A DNA stretch of 64,000 nt from Bacteroidales bacterium (GCA_012798805.1 JAAZMM010000003.1:1-64000), one strand, 5' to 3'; shown: positions 1 to 9,222, numbered from the stretch's first letter. The notes: a model not told the origin generated them from the sequence alone. A program made the numbers and translations.

Positions 1-80
1 CGAAGGTACCATTTTTTTATGAAGGCTGTAAAAAAAATAGTTGTTTTTCAATTAGTTTTGCTTAATTTTGCAGCTCCAAT

Positions 81-153
81 GGGGTATTAGCTCAGTTGGT
101 AGAGCGTTTGAATGGCATTCAAAAGGTCAGGAGTTCGATTCTCCTATACTCCA
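81..153 (+). tRNA. tRNA-Ala (anticodon GGC)
   Basis: Acceptor GGGGTAT/ATACTCC, D-arm TAGCTCAGTTGGTAGAGC, anticodon stem-loop TTTGA-ATGGCAT-TCAAA, T-arm AGGAGTTCGATTCTCCT read directly. Confidence 0.95.
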
Positions 154-162
154 CACCCTTTC

Positions 163-188
163 GCCCCGCAGAATTGTGGGGCTTTTTT
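163..188 (+). terminator. Intrinsic terminator downstream of tRNA-Ala
   Basis: GCCCCGCA-GAAT-TGTGGGGC stem followed by TTTTTT. Confidence 0.75.
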
Positions 189-210
189 GTTAGAGTGGAA
201 AATTCCGGAG

Positions 211-513
211 ATGAAAAGAATACGCATTACTGCAGTTCGCAAGGTCGAACATAAAGATCTGATCGAAAAGTACGAAAATCCCATCGATAATGCTTGCGAT
301 GTTGAGGAGGGTGATGTTTGGATAGCAGAGGGGTGGAAAAGGCCCGAAGGATTTTGTGAGAGCGCATGGGATTCGATCTCTCCCTTCGTGCGGGCTCTTT
401 CGCATGGTGCCACCGGATTTTATGATGGATGGATGAAAAATCCCGCTTCTGCGATGATATCGTGCAACGATGGATTCCGTCCGGTGAGTTTTCTTATTGA
501 AGTGATAGATTAA
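211..513 (+). CDS. TIGR04076-like small conserved protein
   Basis: Start set at 211 (MKRIRITAVRKVEHKDLIEKY...) because the longer ORF start at 112 lies inside the tRNA; sequence resembles TIGR04076 family. Confidence 0.7.
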   Translation: MKRIRITAVRKVEHKDLIEKYENPIDNACDVEEGDVWIAEGWKRPEGFCESAWDSISPFVRALSHGATGFYDGWMKNPASAMISCNDGFRPVSFLIEVID

Positions 514-526
514 AAAACAAAATTTT

Positions 527-1105
527 ATGAAAAAACTGGTTGTCATAGACTCATGTATGCGGGCCGAATCGAGGACAAAAAAGATTCTTGATGCTGCTGT
601 GGCTGAACTTTCCAAGAGATATGAGGTGGAGATCATCGATGTAAATTCTATTGACCTGCCTCCCTTAAACAAGGCTACTTATGTGGATCAACGAGAAAAC
701 GGCAACATCCCGTCGCTGGCTGTAGAGCTGGCGCGTAAAGTGGCGGCTTGTGACCGATTGGTTGTGGCAGCTCCTTTCTGGGATATGAGTTTCCCTGCAA
801 TTCTGAAGTCATTTTTTGAAAATATTTCACTTTTTGACATCACCTTTACTGACGACGGGACTACCTGTGTAGGGCTATGCAAATGCGAAAAAGTGCTCTT
901 TATCACTACACGCGGTATGGATATAAAGACAGGGGATCCGCTTGACCAAGGTTCACCATATCTTTCTGCACTCTCATTTCTCTGGGGCCTCGGCGAAGTG
1001 ATCACCGTCGCCGCCACCAATATGGACTACCTCTCTCCCGACGAGCTGACTTTGCGCCTCGAGTCCACAATCGCGGAGGCGGTTAAAGTATGTGAGGAGT
1101 TCTGA
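527..1105 (+). CDS. Flavodoxin-fold FMN-dependent NADH-azoreductase / NAD(P)H dehydrogenase
   Basis: MKKLVVIDSCMRAESRTKKILDAAV...LVVAAPFWDMSFPAILKSFFENIS, typical of the AzoR-like family. Confidence 0.8.
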   Translation: MKKLVVIDSCMRAESRTKKILDAAVAELSKRYEVEIIDVNSIDLPPLNKATYVDQRENGNIPSLAVELARKVAACDRLVVAAPFWDMSFPAILKSFFENISLFDITFTDDGTTCVGLCKCEKVLFITTRGMDIKTGDPLDQGSPYLSALSFLWGLGEVITVAATNMDYLSPDELTLRLESTIAEAVKVCEEF

Positions 1106-1125
1106 GTTAACTATAATTATTTACT

Positions 1126-2172
1126 CTATTGCTTGTTTTCCATAAGTTTGCTCAATTCGTCTTGCAATAGTTTTTTATCAGGCAAATAAAGTTGGTAACG
1201 GCTCACAAATAGTTGGTTTGAAATACCTTGTGTGGCGTATTCAATCAAGACTTTATCTTTGTATGCGCCAAGAAGTATTCCTATTGGCTCACTATCTCCT
1301 TCTGTGTTTTCTTCTTTCTTAAAGTAGTTTAGATACAGATTCATTTGTCCAATGTCGCTATGTTCAATTTCGCCACGTTTCAGGTCTATAAGTACAAAAC
1401 ATTTCAAGATTCGGTGGTAAAAAACTAAATCAACATAAAAATTACGTGAGCCTATACTTACTTTGTATTGTTGACCAATATAAGCGAATCCTTTGCCAAG
1501 TTCCAAAAGAAAGTCCTGCAAATTTGCTATCAGCCTATTTTCTAATTCTCCTTCCAGATAAACCTGTTGTTTAGGAATGCCCACAAATTCTAACACAAAA
1601 GGGTCTTTCACAATATCCTTGGGATTTTGCACCTCTTGCCCTTGTTGGCTCAATGACAGAACTTCCTCTTTATCTTTACTTAGTGCCAACCGTTGGAAAA
1701 GACAACTTTTCATTTGTCGCTTCAACTCGCGAACACTCCAATTTTCAATTTCGCATTGTTTAGCATAGAAATTAATTTCGAGCTCATCATTTGCTTTTAA
1801 AATCTCGAAATAGTGACTCCAACTCAAAAGGTGAGACAGTGTTTCACTTTTTGGAAAGCACAAATAAAACTTGCGAATATATATAATATTGCTTCGACTA
1901 AACCCTTTGCCATATGCAATCGTTAAATCGCGCGATAGGCGGTCAAGTAACTCTGTTCCATATTCGGCACGCTCTTTCCCTTTCTGTTCGTACTCTACAA
2001 TATAGCGTCCAATCAGCCAATTGGTCTTCACCAATGCTATATTAACTGCTCTAAAAGCCTTGTTGCGTCCTTCATTTAAAGCAATTCCAATAGCTTTAAC
2101 AAGTTCTTTATAGGATAACTGCTCAACACTCTGCATATCTCTACTTATCTTTAATGCGAAGATAGAAAACAA
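1126..2172 (-). CDS. PDDEXK nuclease domain protein (DUF1016/YhcG family)
   Basis: Two-domain YhcG architecture: N-terminal NWLIGRYIVEYEQKGKERAEYGTELL, C-terminal FYVDLVFYHRILKCFVLIDLKRGEIEHSDIGQMNLYLNYF. Confidence 0.9.
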   Translation of the reverse strand: MFSIFALKISRDMQSVEQLSYKELVKAIGIALNEGRNKAFRAVNIALVKTNWLIGRYIVEYEQKGKERAEYGTELLDRLSRDLTIAYGKGFSRSNIIYIRKFYLCFPKSETLSHLLSWSHYFEILKANDELEINFYAKQCEIENWSVRELKRQMKSCLFQRLALSKDKEEVLSLSQQGQEVQNPKDIVKDPFVLEFVGIPKQQVYLEGELENRLIANLQDFLLELGKGFAYIGQQYKVSIGSRNFYVDLVFYHRILKCFVLIDLKRGEIEHSDIGQMNLYLNYFKKEENTEGDSEPIGILLGAYKDKVLIEYATQGISNQLFVSRYQLYLPDKKLLQDELSKLMENKQ

Positions 2173-2248
2173 CTAGTAATGAGGAGTGCAGAAAAGACAA
2201 TTTTAAATAATTATTAATTATCAATTAGTAGCCAAAGGCCAACAGTTG

Positions 2249-2289
2249 GCACAAAAAAAGGAGAGCATAATCGCTCTCCTTTTTTGTGC
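2249..2289. terminator. Bidirectional-looking hairpin (GGCACAAAAAAAGGAGAGC...GCTCTCCTTTTTTGTGCC)
   Basis: Long inverted repeat with A-tract and T-tract next to tRNA-Leu. Confidence 0.7.
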
Positions 2290-2371
2290 CCAGGACAAGA
2301 CTCGAACTTGCACGCCGTTATCCAGCACTAGCCCCTCAAGCTAGCGTGTCTACCAATTTCACCACCTGGGC
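2287..2371 (-). tRNA. tRNA-Leu (anticodon GAG)
   Basis: Reverse strand GCCCAGGTGGTGAAATTGGTAGACACGCTAGCTTGAGGGGCTAGTG...variable arm...TTCGAGTC...CCTGGGCA. Confidence 0.95.
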
Positions 2372-2461
2372 GTGATTGGGATTGCAAATATCAATCAAAT
2401 TTTTCAAATACGCAAAAAATATTTAACTTAGTGTAATTATTTCGCATAAAATACAATAATT

Positions 2462-2920
2462 ATGATTGGACGCTACACAGAGGAGATTGCCAAAATGATT
2501 CCCTCTGCATTCAAATCAAAGGGTCATACCATATACCTACTTGGCAAATTGTCAGATGACGCGGAAGGAAAAATAAATGCCAACCTCTTGACTCCTCTTA
2601 TTGAGGCTATAAAGGATGATTTAGTAGAAAGTGTTTGTTTCCTTGGAGAATCTTCTCTGGTAAATGCCCTTGTGGAATGTTCCACGCCGAGAACCCTTGG
2701 TTTTGATATTACAACTGACTCTGAAATGGATGAGGAAGAGTTCCTTGAGGGTAATTGCGGTTATGCGGCTCTGATTACTCTTAATGCACAGCAGGAGAAT
2801 CCTTTTGTCGAGATGATGTTTGACTCCGGCGTCTCCTTGATGTTGCTGGGCCATGTGACGAAGGGGAGCCTGAGAATTGATGATCGCGCTTGCGGTTATA
2901 TTGGTGATTACATGAAGTAA
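2462..2920 (+). CDS. AIR synthase/PurL-related stand-alone C-terminal-like domain
   Basis: MIGRYTEEIAKMIPSAFKSKGHTIYLLGK... resembles a PurL segment of the type VVDDVxxVVTxAFKxEGDxIYLLG; about 150 aa only. Confidence 0.6.
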   Translation: MIGRYTEEIAKMIPSAFKSKGHTIYLLGKLSDDAEGKINANLLTPLIEAIKDDLVESVCFLGESSLVNALVECSTPRTLGFDITTDSEMDEEEFLEGNCGYAALITLNAQQENPFVEMMFDSGVSLMLLGHVTKGSLRIDDRACGYIGDYMK

Positions 2921-2922
2921 TT

Positions 2923-3660
2923 ATGCTCAGCAAGAATAGGGAATCCATTTCCGGGATGTTTGATGACATTGCCCCGAAATATGACTTTCTCAACCATTTT
3001 CTCTCTTTCGGAATGGATATCTTGTGGCGTCGCCGCCTGGTCAGGCGTTTGGATAAGAAGCTAAGGCTCCGTGCAGGGAAAGATCATGGTGACAACAAAG
3101 CAGCAATCCTGGATGTGGCTTGTGGTACAGGTGATCTGACAATTGCACTTGCTCGCAAAGGGTGGTCACTTACCGGAGTCGATGTTTCTGAGGGTATGGT
3201 GGAGAAGGCTCGTCAGAAGTGTGTTGAAAAGGGCGTTGAGGCCTCTTTTGAGATTGCTTCTGCAGATTCGCTTCCTTATGATGACGGTGCATTTTCGGCT
3301 GTTGCCATCTCTTTCGGTATCCGCAATTTCGATCGCAGATCGGAATGTATTGATGAGATATTTCGTGTTACTGCCCCTTCGGGAGAGTTGATGATCCTTG
3401 AGTTTGCGGTACCACGTTGCAAAGTATGGAGAGCTATTTATCTCTTCTATTTCAAGCACATTCTGCCTTTGATCGGAGGGATGATTTCGGGCAACAGAGG
3501 TGCTTATCGTTATCTGTATGAGTCGGTGATGCAGTTTCCCCGCTATGAGGAGTTCTGCAAAGAGCTTACCGACGCGGGTTATAAAAATGTTTCCTATGAG
3601 TCCCTTATGTGTGGAGTGGCTCTTTTGTATAAAGCTCACAAACCTAAAATGAGATCATGA
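2923..3660 (+). CDS. ubiE: Demethylmenaquinone methyltransferase (UbiE/MenG)
   Basis: MFDDIAPKYDFLNHFLSFGMDILWRRRLVR, ILDVACGTGDLTIALA, ISFGIRNFDRR. Confidence 0.95.
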   Translation: MLSKNRESISGMFDDIAPKYDFLNHFLSFGMDILWRRRLVRRLDKKLRLRAGKDHGDNKAAILDVACGTGDLTIALARKGWSLTGVDVSEGMVEKARQKCVEKGVEASFEIASADSLPYDDGAFSAVAISFGIRNFDRRSECIDEIFRVTAPSGELMILEFAVPRCKVWRAIYLFYFKHILPLIGGMISGNRGAYRYLYESVMQFPRYEEFCKELTDAGYKNVSYESLMCGVALLYKAHKPKMRS

Positions 3661-5138
3661 CCTGGAATTATTTCTGGAAAATACTCTCTTTTGCCCTCTA
3701 TTTCGCCAATTTTGTCTTGGTGGTATATGTGGTATGGAGACTTGTGATGAAAAAGTCAGATCCCGTCAAGACTCTTACATGGATTTTAGTGCTTATTTTG
3801 CTGCCCTTTGTGGGATTAATTCTCTATTTGCTCATAGGTCAGAATTATCGCAAGGATGCCATTTTCAGAAACAAGAGGATAGTGGATCTGGAGGTGCGTA
3901 AAAAACTTGCTCTTAGCCAGCTTGACCACTACAGAGATTTGGAGAATATCGACAATTCAGTCTATCCTTACAAAAAACTCATTCGCCAGAATCTTCTGGG
4001 CAATTACAGCATACTTGCAGCCATAGATAAGATCGATTTCTTTTTTTCCGCCCGGGAAGCACTTGATGCGATGATTGCCGATATGGAATCGGCAACCCAA
4101 CATATTCATCTCCAGACATTCATATTTATGGATGATAACATTGGTATGCGTATTAGGGATATTTTAGCTAAAAAAGCTTCAGAGGAAGTTGAGGTGCGTG
4201 TTATGTATGACAGTATCGGTTCCATAAAGTCAAAAAGGCGCTTTTTCAAGGAGATGCGTGAGGCTGGCATAGAGGTGCTCGAATTTTCGCCCGTGCGTAT
4301 CTTCAGACCAACTTCCAAGATCAATTATCGCAATCATCGCAAGATACTTGTAATTGATGGTCGCGTGGGGTATGTCGGAGGTGTCAATATTGCAGATCGC
4401 TATTATGATGGCGGTGCCTATAAAGAGTGGAGAGATACTCAGATCAGAGTGGAAGGAGAGGCGGTTTTTCCAATGCAGTCCAGTTTTCTGCTCGACAGAT
4501 ATTTTACAATCAACCGCCATTTGGCACGCCGCAAGAAATATTATTCGGATCTCGATTTTGAAAATCTTTATCGTCCTAAGGAAGGAACGGACATTTATTC
4601 GCAATTTCTCACTTCCGGACCGGATAGTGACTGGTCGAGCATAATGGATTGCTATTTCTCTATGATAACCGGTGCTAATCGCCGTATCTGCATCAACACA
4701 CCTTACTTTACGCCTGCGGACTCCTTGATGAAAGCTATTCGTACCGCCGCTTTAGGCGGAGTAGAGGTCAATGTCATGATGCCTGCCCGCACGGATTCAA
4801 CACTGATACACTATTGCTCGAGATCTTATATCAAAGATTTACTTAAGGCGGGAGTAAATGTTTACCTCTTTCAAAGCGGTTTCAACCACTCCAAGAGCAT
4901 CAGCGTGGATGGCGAGATCTGTATGGTCGGCTCAGCCAATATGGACAATCGCAGTCTGTTGCATGACTTTGAGGTGATGTCTGTTATCTACAGTCAGCAG
5001 TGCGCTGCTATCCTGGAAGAGCAATTTGACAAGGATATTTCAAGATGCGAAAAACTATCGCTATCGAAATGGAAAAAGAGGAGAACAAGAGAGAAAATAT
5101 ATGAGGCTCTCGCCAGACTTGTAAGTCCAATGCTATAA
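3657..5138 (+). CDS. cls: Cardiolipin synthase (phospholipase D family)
   Basis: Two N-terminal TM segments; HKD motifs HRKILVIDGRVGYVGGVN and HSKSISVDGEICMVGSANMDNRS. Confidence 0.95.
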   Translation: MTWNYFWKILSFALYFANFVLVVYVVWRLVMKKSDPVKTLTWILVLILLPFVGLILYLLIGQNYRKDAIFRNKRIVDLEVRKKLALSQLDHYRDLENIDNSVYPYKKLIRQNLLGNYSILAAIDKIDFFFSAREALDAMIADMESATQHIHLQTFIFMDDNIGMRIRDILAKKASEEVEVRVMYDSIGSIKSKRRFFKEMREAGIEVLEFSPVRIFRPTSKINYRNHRKILVIDGRVGYVGGVNIADRYYDGGAYKEWRDTQIRVEGEAVFPMQSSFLLDRYFTINRHLARRKKYYSDLDFENLYRPKEGTDIYSQFLTSGPDSDWSSIMDCYFSMITGANRRICINTPYFTPADSLMKAIRTAALGGVEVNVMMPARTDSTLIHYCSRSYIKDLLKAGVNVYLFQSGFNHSKSISVDGEICMVGSANMDNRSLLHDFEVMSVIYSQQCAAILEEQFDKDISRCEKLSLSKWKKRRTREKIYEALARLVSPML

Positions 5139-5175
5139 AAATCTCATTTTTCCCCCGAATTATTAGATTATTAAC

Positions 5176-5183
5176 TACTTTTG
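5176..5183 (+). promoter_or_regulatory. Bacteroidetes-type -7 element (TACTTTTG) upstream of typA
   Basis: Matches TAnnTTTG, about 35 bp before the start codon. Confidence 0.5.
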
Positions 5184-5217
5184 CACGCCCTCTGAAATCG
5201 CGGGGTACTCACAATAT

Positions 5218-7014
5218 ATGAACAATATAAGGAACATTGCGATTATCGCGCATGTTGACCACGGTAAGACTACTCTGGTTGACAGAATGATATATCAGGC
5301 CCGTCTCTCCAGGGATATGGAGAAGATGGGGGAATTGATACTCGATAGCAACGATTTGGAGAGGGAGAGGGGTATTACCATCCTTGCAAAGAATGTTTCA
5401 GTCCCCTATAAGGGAGTAAAAATAAATATTATAGATACTCCGGGCCACGCTGATTTTGGAGGTGAAGTGGAGAGGGTGCTCAATATGGCGGATGGCGTGC
5501 TTCTGCTGGTGGATGCTTTTGAGGGTACAATGCCGCAGACTCGTGTTGTGCTTCAGAAGGCTATTGAGATGGGCAAAAAACCAATTGTAGTGATCAATAA
5601 GGTGGATAAGCAGAACTGCCGTCCCGATGAGGTGAATGAGGAGGTCTTTGATCTGATGTTTTCGCTTAATGCTAATGAGGATCAGCTTGATTTCAAGACA
5701 GTTTATGGTAGTGCTAAACAAGGCTGGATGTCGCTTGACTGGCGCAAACCCACCAATGACATTAGAGCATTACTCGATACCATAATAGCAGAAATTCCCG
5801 CACCGCATATAGAAGAAGGCACTCCGCAGATGCTGATCTCTTCACTCGAGTACTCACCTTATATAGGTCGCATCGCGGTGGGCCGTGTTACCCGAGGCGA
5901 ACTGCACTCCGGTATGAATGTAACTCTCTGCAAGAGATATGATATCAAGGAGAAACAGAGGATCAAAGAGTTGATGGTATTTGAGGGTCTGGAAAAGAAA
6001 AAAGTGGAGAGGGTGGGCTGTGGAGACATCTGTGCTGTAGTGGGTATAGAGGGATTTGAGATAGGTGATACAATTGCTGATTTTGATAATCCTGAACCGC
6101 TTCCTCCGATTACCATCGATGAGCCTACGATGAGCATGCTCTTTACCATCAATGATTCTCCATTTTTTGGAAGGGAGGGGAAATATGTGACTTCGCGTCA
6201 TCTCAAGGAACGCCTGGATCATGAACTCGAAAAGAACCTTGCTCTCAGAGTAAAACCCGGTATCGGCGCAGATTCTTTCGTGGTTTACGGCAGAGGGGTG
6301 TTGCACCTCTCCATCCTCATAGAGACAATGCGTCGTGAAGGGTTTGAGCTACAGGTCGGTCAGCCCAGAGTGCTGGACAAGACCATCAATGGTCAGCGTT
6401 GTGAACCGATTGAATATCTCACCATTGAGGTGCCTGAAGAGTTCGTAGGCAGGGCGATAGAGTATTCCACCAGAAGAAAAGGTGCGCTGATACATATGGA
6501 AGGTAGGGGAGACCGTACCCATCTGGAGTTTGAAATTCCCTCCAGAGGCCTCATGGGCCTTAGAAGCAATCTGCTGACCGCTACACAGGGGGAGGCTGTG
6601 GTTTCCCATCGTTTCAAAGGGTACGAACCCTATAAAGGTGATATTGAGAAACGCACAAATGGTTCATTGGTAGCCTCAGAGACCGGAGTATCGGTAGCCT
6701 ATGCAATGGATAAACTCAAGGATAGAGGGAGTTACTTTATCTTTCCGGGAGAAGAAATTTATTGCGGTCAGGTGGTGGGCGAACATTCACGCGACAGTGA
6801 TCTGGCAATCAATCTTTGTAAGACGAAAAAACTCACCAATATCCGTGCGGCAGGAGCTGATGAGAAGGTAGTATTGCCTCCTCCGATCCGGTTTAGCCTC
6901 GAAGAGGCACTGGAATACATACAGGAAGATGAGCTGGTGGAGGTTACCCCGAAATCGATGCGTATCAGGAAGATTCTGCTTGACGAAACAGCAAGAAAAA
7001 GGGCAAAGCAGTAG
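5218..7014 (+). CDS. typA: Translational GTPase TypA/BipA
   Basis: [49 protein letters not shown]; BipA C-terminal domain. Confidence 0.97.
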   Translation: MNNIRNIAIIAHVDHGKTTLVDRMIYQARLSRDMEKMGELILDSNDLERERGITILAKNVSVPYKGVKINIIDTPGHADFGGEVERVLNMADGVLLLVDAFEGTMPQTRVVLQKAIEMGKKPIVVINKVDKQNCRPDEVNEEVFDLMFSLNANEDQLDFKTVYGSAKQGWMSLDWRKPTNDIRALLDTIIAEIPAPHIEEGTPQMLISSLEYSPYIGRIAVGRVTRGELHSGMNVTLCKRYDIKEKQRIKELMVFEGLEKKKVERVGCGDICAVVGIEGFEIGDTIADFDNPEPLPPITIDEPTMSMLFTINDSPFFGREGKYVTSRHLKERLDHELEKNLALRVKPGIGADSFVVYGRGVLHLSILIETMRREGFELQVGQPRVLDKTINGQRCEPIEYLTIEVPEEFVGRAIEYSTRRKGALIHMEGRGDRTHLEFEIPSRGLMGLRSNLLTATQGEAVVSHRFKGYEPYKGDIEKRTNGSLVASETGVSVAYAMDKLKDRGSYFIFPGEEIYCGQVVGEHSRDSDLAINLCKTKKLTNIRAAGADEKVVLPPPIRFSLEEALEYIQEDELVEVTPKSMRIRKILLDETARKRAKQ

Positions 7015-7033
7015 GGGTTATTAAAAAAATTGT

Positions 7034-7041
7034 TATATTTG
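7034..7041 (+). promoter_or_regulatory. Bacteroidetes-type -7 element (TATATTTG) upstream of DUF177 gene
   Basis: Exact TAnnTTTG, about 30 bp upstream of the start codon. Confidence 0.55.
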
Positions 7042-7069
7042 CAGCCCAATTTTGCAATGTGTAAGCAAT

Positions 7070-7609
7070 ATGGAAAGGGTAACTGACAGCATAAAGGTCC
7101 CTTTAAGAGGGTTGTCCAATGGTAGTCACGCCTTTGAGTATGAGGTAGATGGAGAGTTCTTTCAATCCTTTGGAAGCGAGATCGTCAAGGATGCCATATG
7201 TGCAATTTCGATGGTTGTGATCAAGAGTCGTGACTTTCTCAAACTTGAGTGCACCATTACAGGTACCGTTACAGTCGAGTGTGACAGGTGTCTTGATGAC
7301 TTGCAGATACCGATAGAGGTCGAAAGGGAACTTTTGGTCAAATATGGCTCTGAGGATGAGGATGCCGATATTGGCACCGGAGATGACGATGTGATGTTGG
7401 TTGAGGAGACAGCCACAAAGATGGACCTCAGTCAGTTTGTGTATGATTATGTATGCCTGGCGCTCCCATTGCAGATGGTTCATCCCGAAGGGGAATGCAA
7501 CCCTCAGATGATGGCATATCTGATGAAGGAGTCAGGCGGTGAGGTTTCTGTGGAGTCCAATACCCCTTTTAGTGGATTGAAAGATTTATTAGATAATAAA
7601 AACAATTAA
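7070..7609 (+). CDS. DUF177 (YceD-family) protein
   Basis: CDRCLDDLQIPIEVERELLVKYG, directly upstream of rpmF as is usual. Confidence 0.85.
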   Translation: MERVTDSIKVPLRGLSNGSHAFEYEVDGEFFQSFGSEIVKDAICAISMVVIKSRDFLKLECTITGTVTVECDRCLDDLQIPIEVERELLVKYGSEDEDADIGTGDDDVMLVEETATKMDLSQFVYDYVCLALPLQMVHPEGECNPQMMAYLMKESGGEVSVESNTPFSGLKDLLDNKNN

Positions 7610-7625
7610 AATAATTTAAATTAAA

Positions 7626-7808
7626 ATGGCACATCCCAAACGTAAGGTCTCTAAACAGCGCAGAGATAAGAGAAGAACACATTACAAGGCCACTGTTCCA
7701 ACTTTGGCCACTTGCTCCAATTGCGGTTCTGCTGTAATGTATCACCACGTATGCCCTGAGTGTGGCTATTACCGTGGTCGCCAGCTTATTAATAAAAATG
7801 TCGATTAA
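7626..7808 (+). CDS. rpmF: 50S ribosomal protein L32
   Basis: MAHPKRKVSKQRRDKRRTHYKA...CSNCGSAVMYHHVCPECGYYRGRQ. Confidence 0.98.
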   Translation: MAHPKRKVSKQRRDKRRTHYKATVPTLATCSNCGSAVMYHHVCPECGYYRGRQLINKNVD

Positions 7809-7838
7809 TCACGGCAGAATAAGCCATAGAGGCAGTCT

Positions 7839-7910
7839 GCCCCTGTAGTTCAACGGATAGAACGAAAGTTTCCTAAACTTTAGATAGCAGTTCGATTCTG
7901 CTCGGGGGTA
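7839..7910 (+). tRNA. tRNA-Arg (anticodon CCT)
   Basis: GCCCCTG acceptor, AAAGT-TTCCTAA-ACTTT anticodon arm, AGCAGTTCGATTCTGCT T-arm, CGGGGGTA 3' end. Confidence 0.93.
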
Positions 7911-7965
7911 CTAGGTGGTACTAGGTGCGGGTTACAGGGTGCGGGTTGAGTGTTGAGTACCAGGC
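7907..7965 (+). repeat. Degenerate G-rich intergenic repeat tract, including GGTACTAGGT x2
   Basis: GGTACTAGGT GGTACTAGGT GCGGGTTACAGGGTGCGGGTTGAGTGTTGAGTACC. Confidence 0.7.
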
Positions 7966-8010
7966 GGTTAAGGTTCGGACAATTTGAATCTGGTTAATGC
8001 AAAAAGTAAA

Positions 8011-8037
8011 GACGGGACTAAGCCCGTCTTTTTTTGT
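8011..8037 (+). terminator. Intrinsic terminator
   Basis: GACGGG-ACTAAG-CCCGTC followed by TTTTTTT. Confidence 0.8.
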
Positions 8038-8040
8038 GTC

Positions 8041-8100
8041 TTGCAACTCGCAACTTGCACCCCGACCCTCGCAACACAATATACTACACACTCAGAACTC
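8041..8100 (-). repeat. Degenerate G-rich intergenic repeat tract (minus orientation) overlapping prfA stop
   Basis: Reverse complement GAGTTCTGAGTGTGTAGTATATTGTGTTGCGAGGGTCGGGGTGCAAGTTGCGAGTTGCAA; same word vocabulary as 7907-7965 and 59365-59505. Confidence 0.65.
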
Positions 8101-9180
8101 TCCGCTGGCTTTAAGGCGTTCTGCGTTTTCGGCGATCTGTAATTGATCGATTACCTCCTGGATGGCACCATCCATAAATACCGGAAGGTTGTACATTGTG
8201 TAGTTGATACGGTGGTCAGTCACACGTGATTGAGGATAGTTGTAGGTACGGATTTTGGCAGAGCGGTCTCCGGTTGAAACCATTGTCTTACGCTTAGCCG
8301 CTATTTCATTTAGATATTTCTCATATTCCAGGTTGTAAAGTCGGGTGCGAAGCTCTGCAAGGGCTTTGTCAAAATTCTTGAGCTGCGATTTTTCATCCTG
8401 GCACTGAACTACCAAGCCCGATGGGATATGTGTCAGTCTGATAGCAGAATAGGTAGTGTTGACAGACTGTCCGCCAGGACCCGAAGAGCAAAATGTGTCC
8501 TTTCGTATATCATTCATATTGAGTTCAATGTCAAACTCGTCAGCCTCGGGTAGTACTGCAACCGAAGCGGCCGATGTATGTACACGGCCCTGTGTTTCGG
8601 TTTGGGGTACACGTTGTACCCGATGCACTCCGCTCTCATATTTTAGAGTACCGTAAACATTGTCACCCGTAACCTTGCAGATCAACTCCTTGAAACCACC
8701 CGAAGTGCCTTCGGACTGACTGGTGATTTCGATTTTCCAATTCTTGCGTTCGCAATATTTAGCATACATTCTAAAGAGATCTCCTGCAAAAATCGCAGCT
8801 TCATCTCCACCGGTACCTCCGCGTATCTCAATAATGGCATTTTTACTATCCTGAGGATCAGCAGGGATCAGAAGAAGCTTAATTTGCTCTTCCATTTCAG
8901 GCAACTGTTCCTCAAGCCGGGCAATCTCTTCTTTTGCCATTTCACGCAAATCTTCATCTTTCTCTTCCTGAAGTATCTCTTTGGCACCTTCGTAGTCCGA
9001 CAACAGTTTGCGGTATTTGGTGCCTACGACAATAATTGGTTCAATCTCCTTATACTCCTTGTTGAGCTGCACATAGCGCTTCATATCCGCGATAACCTCG
9101 GGATCTGATATCTGCTCGGCAATAGAATGAAATTTCTCTACGAGTCCGTCCAGTTTTGATAAAATATTGTTTTCTGCCAT
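8092..9180 (-). CDS. prfA: Peptide chain release factor 1
   Basis: GGTGGDEAAIFAGDLFRMY, GRVHTSAASVAVLPE, SSGPGGQSVNTTYSAIRLTHIPSG. Confidence 0.95.
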   Translation of the reverse strand: MAENNILSKLDGLVEKFHSIAEQISDPEVIADMKRYVQLNKEYKEIEPIIVVGTKYRKLLSDYEGAKEILQEEKDEDLREMAKEEIARLEEQLPEMEEQIKLLLIPADPQDSKNAIIEIRGGTGGDEAAIFAGDLFRMYAKYCERKNWKIEITSQSEGTSGGFKELICKVTGDNVYGTLKYESGVHRVQRVPQTETQGRVHTSAASVAVLPEADEFDIELNMNDIRKDTFCSSGPGGQSVNTTYSAIRLTHIPSGLVVQCQDEKSQLKNFDKALAELRTRLYNLEYEKYLNEIAAKRKTMVSTGDRSAKIRTYNYPQSRVTDHRINYTMYNLPVFMDGAIQEVIDQLQIAENAERLKASGEF

Positions 9181-9222
9181 AATGGATTGTCAAATTTTCG
9201 CCGCAAAGATATAAAAAAGGGA

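Noticed and set aside
112-210. Upstream extension of the first plus-strand ORF
   Set aside because: It begins inside tRNA-Ala and runs through the terminator; the start at 211 is preferred.
190-672. 160-aa minus-strand ORF
   Set aside because: Antisense to two plausible plus-strand genes; low-complexity shadow translation.
5854-6306. Minus-strand ORF inside typA
   Set aside because: Shadow ORF opposite strongly conserved coding sequence.
7907-8100. CRISPR-like or IS-derived inverted repeat around the tRNA-Arg/prfA spacer
   Set aside because: No regular spacer periodicity, no cas or transposase genes; the repeats are degenerate G-rich tracts.
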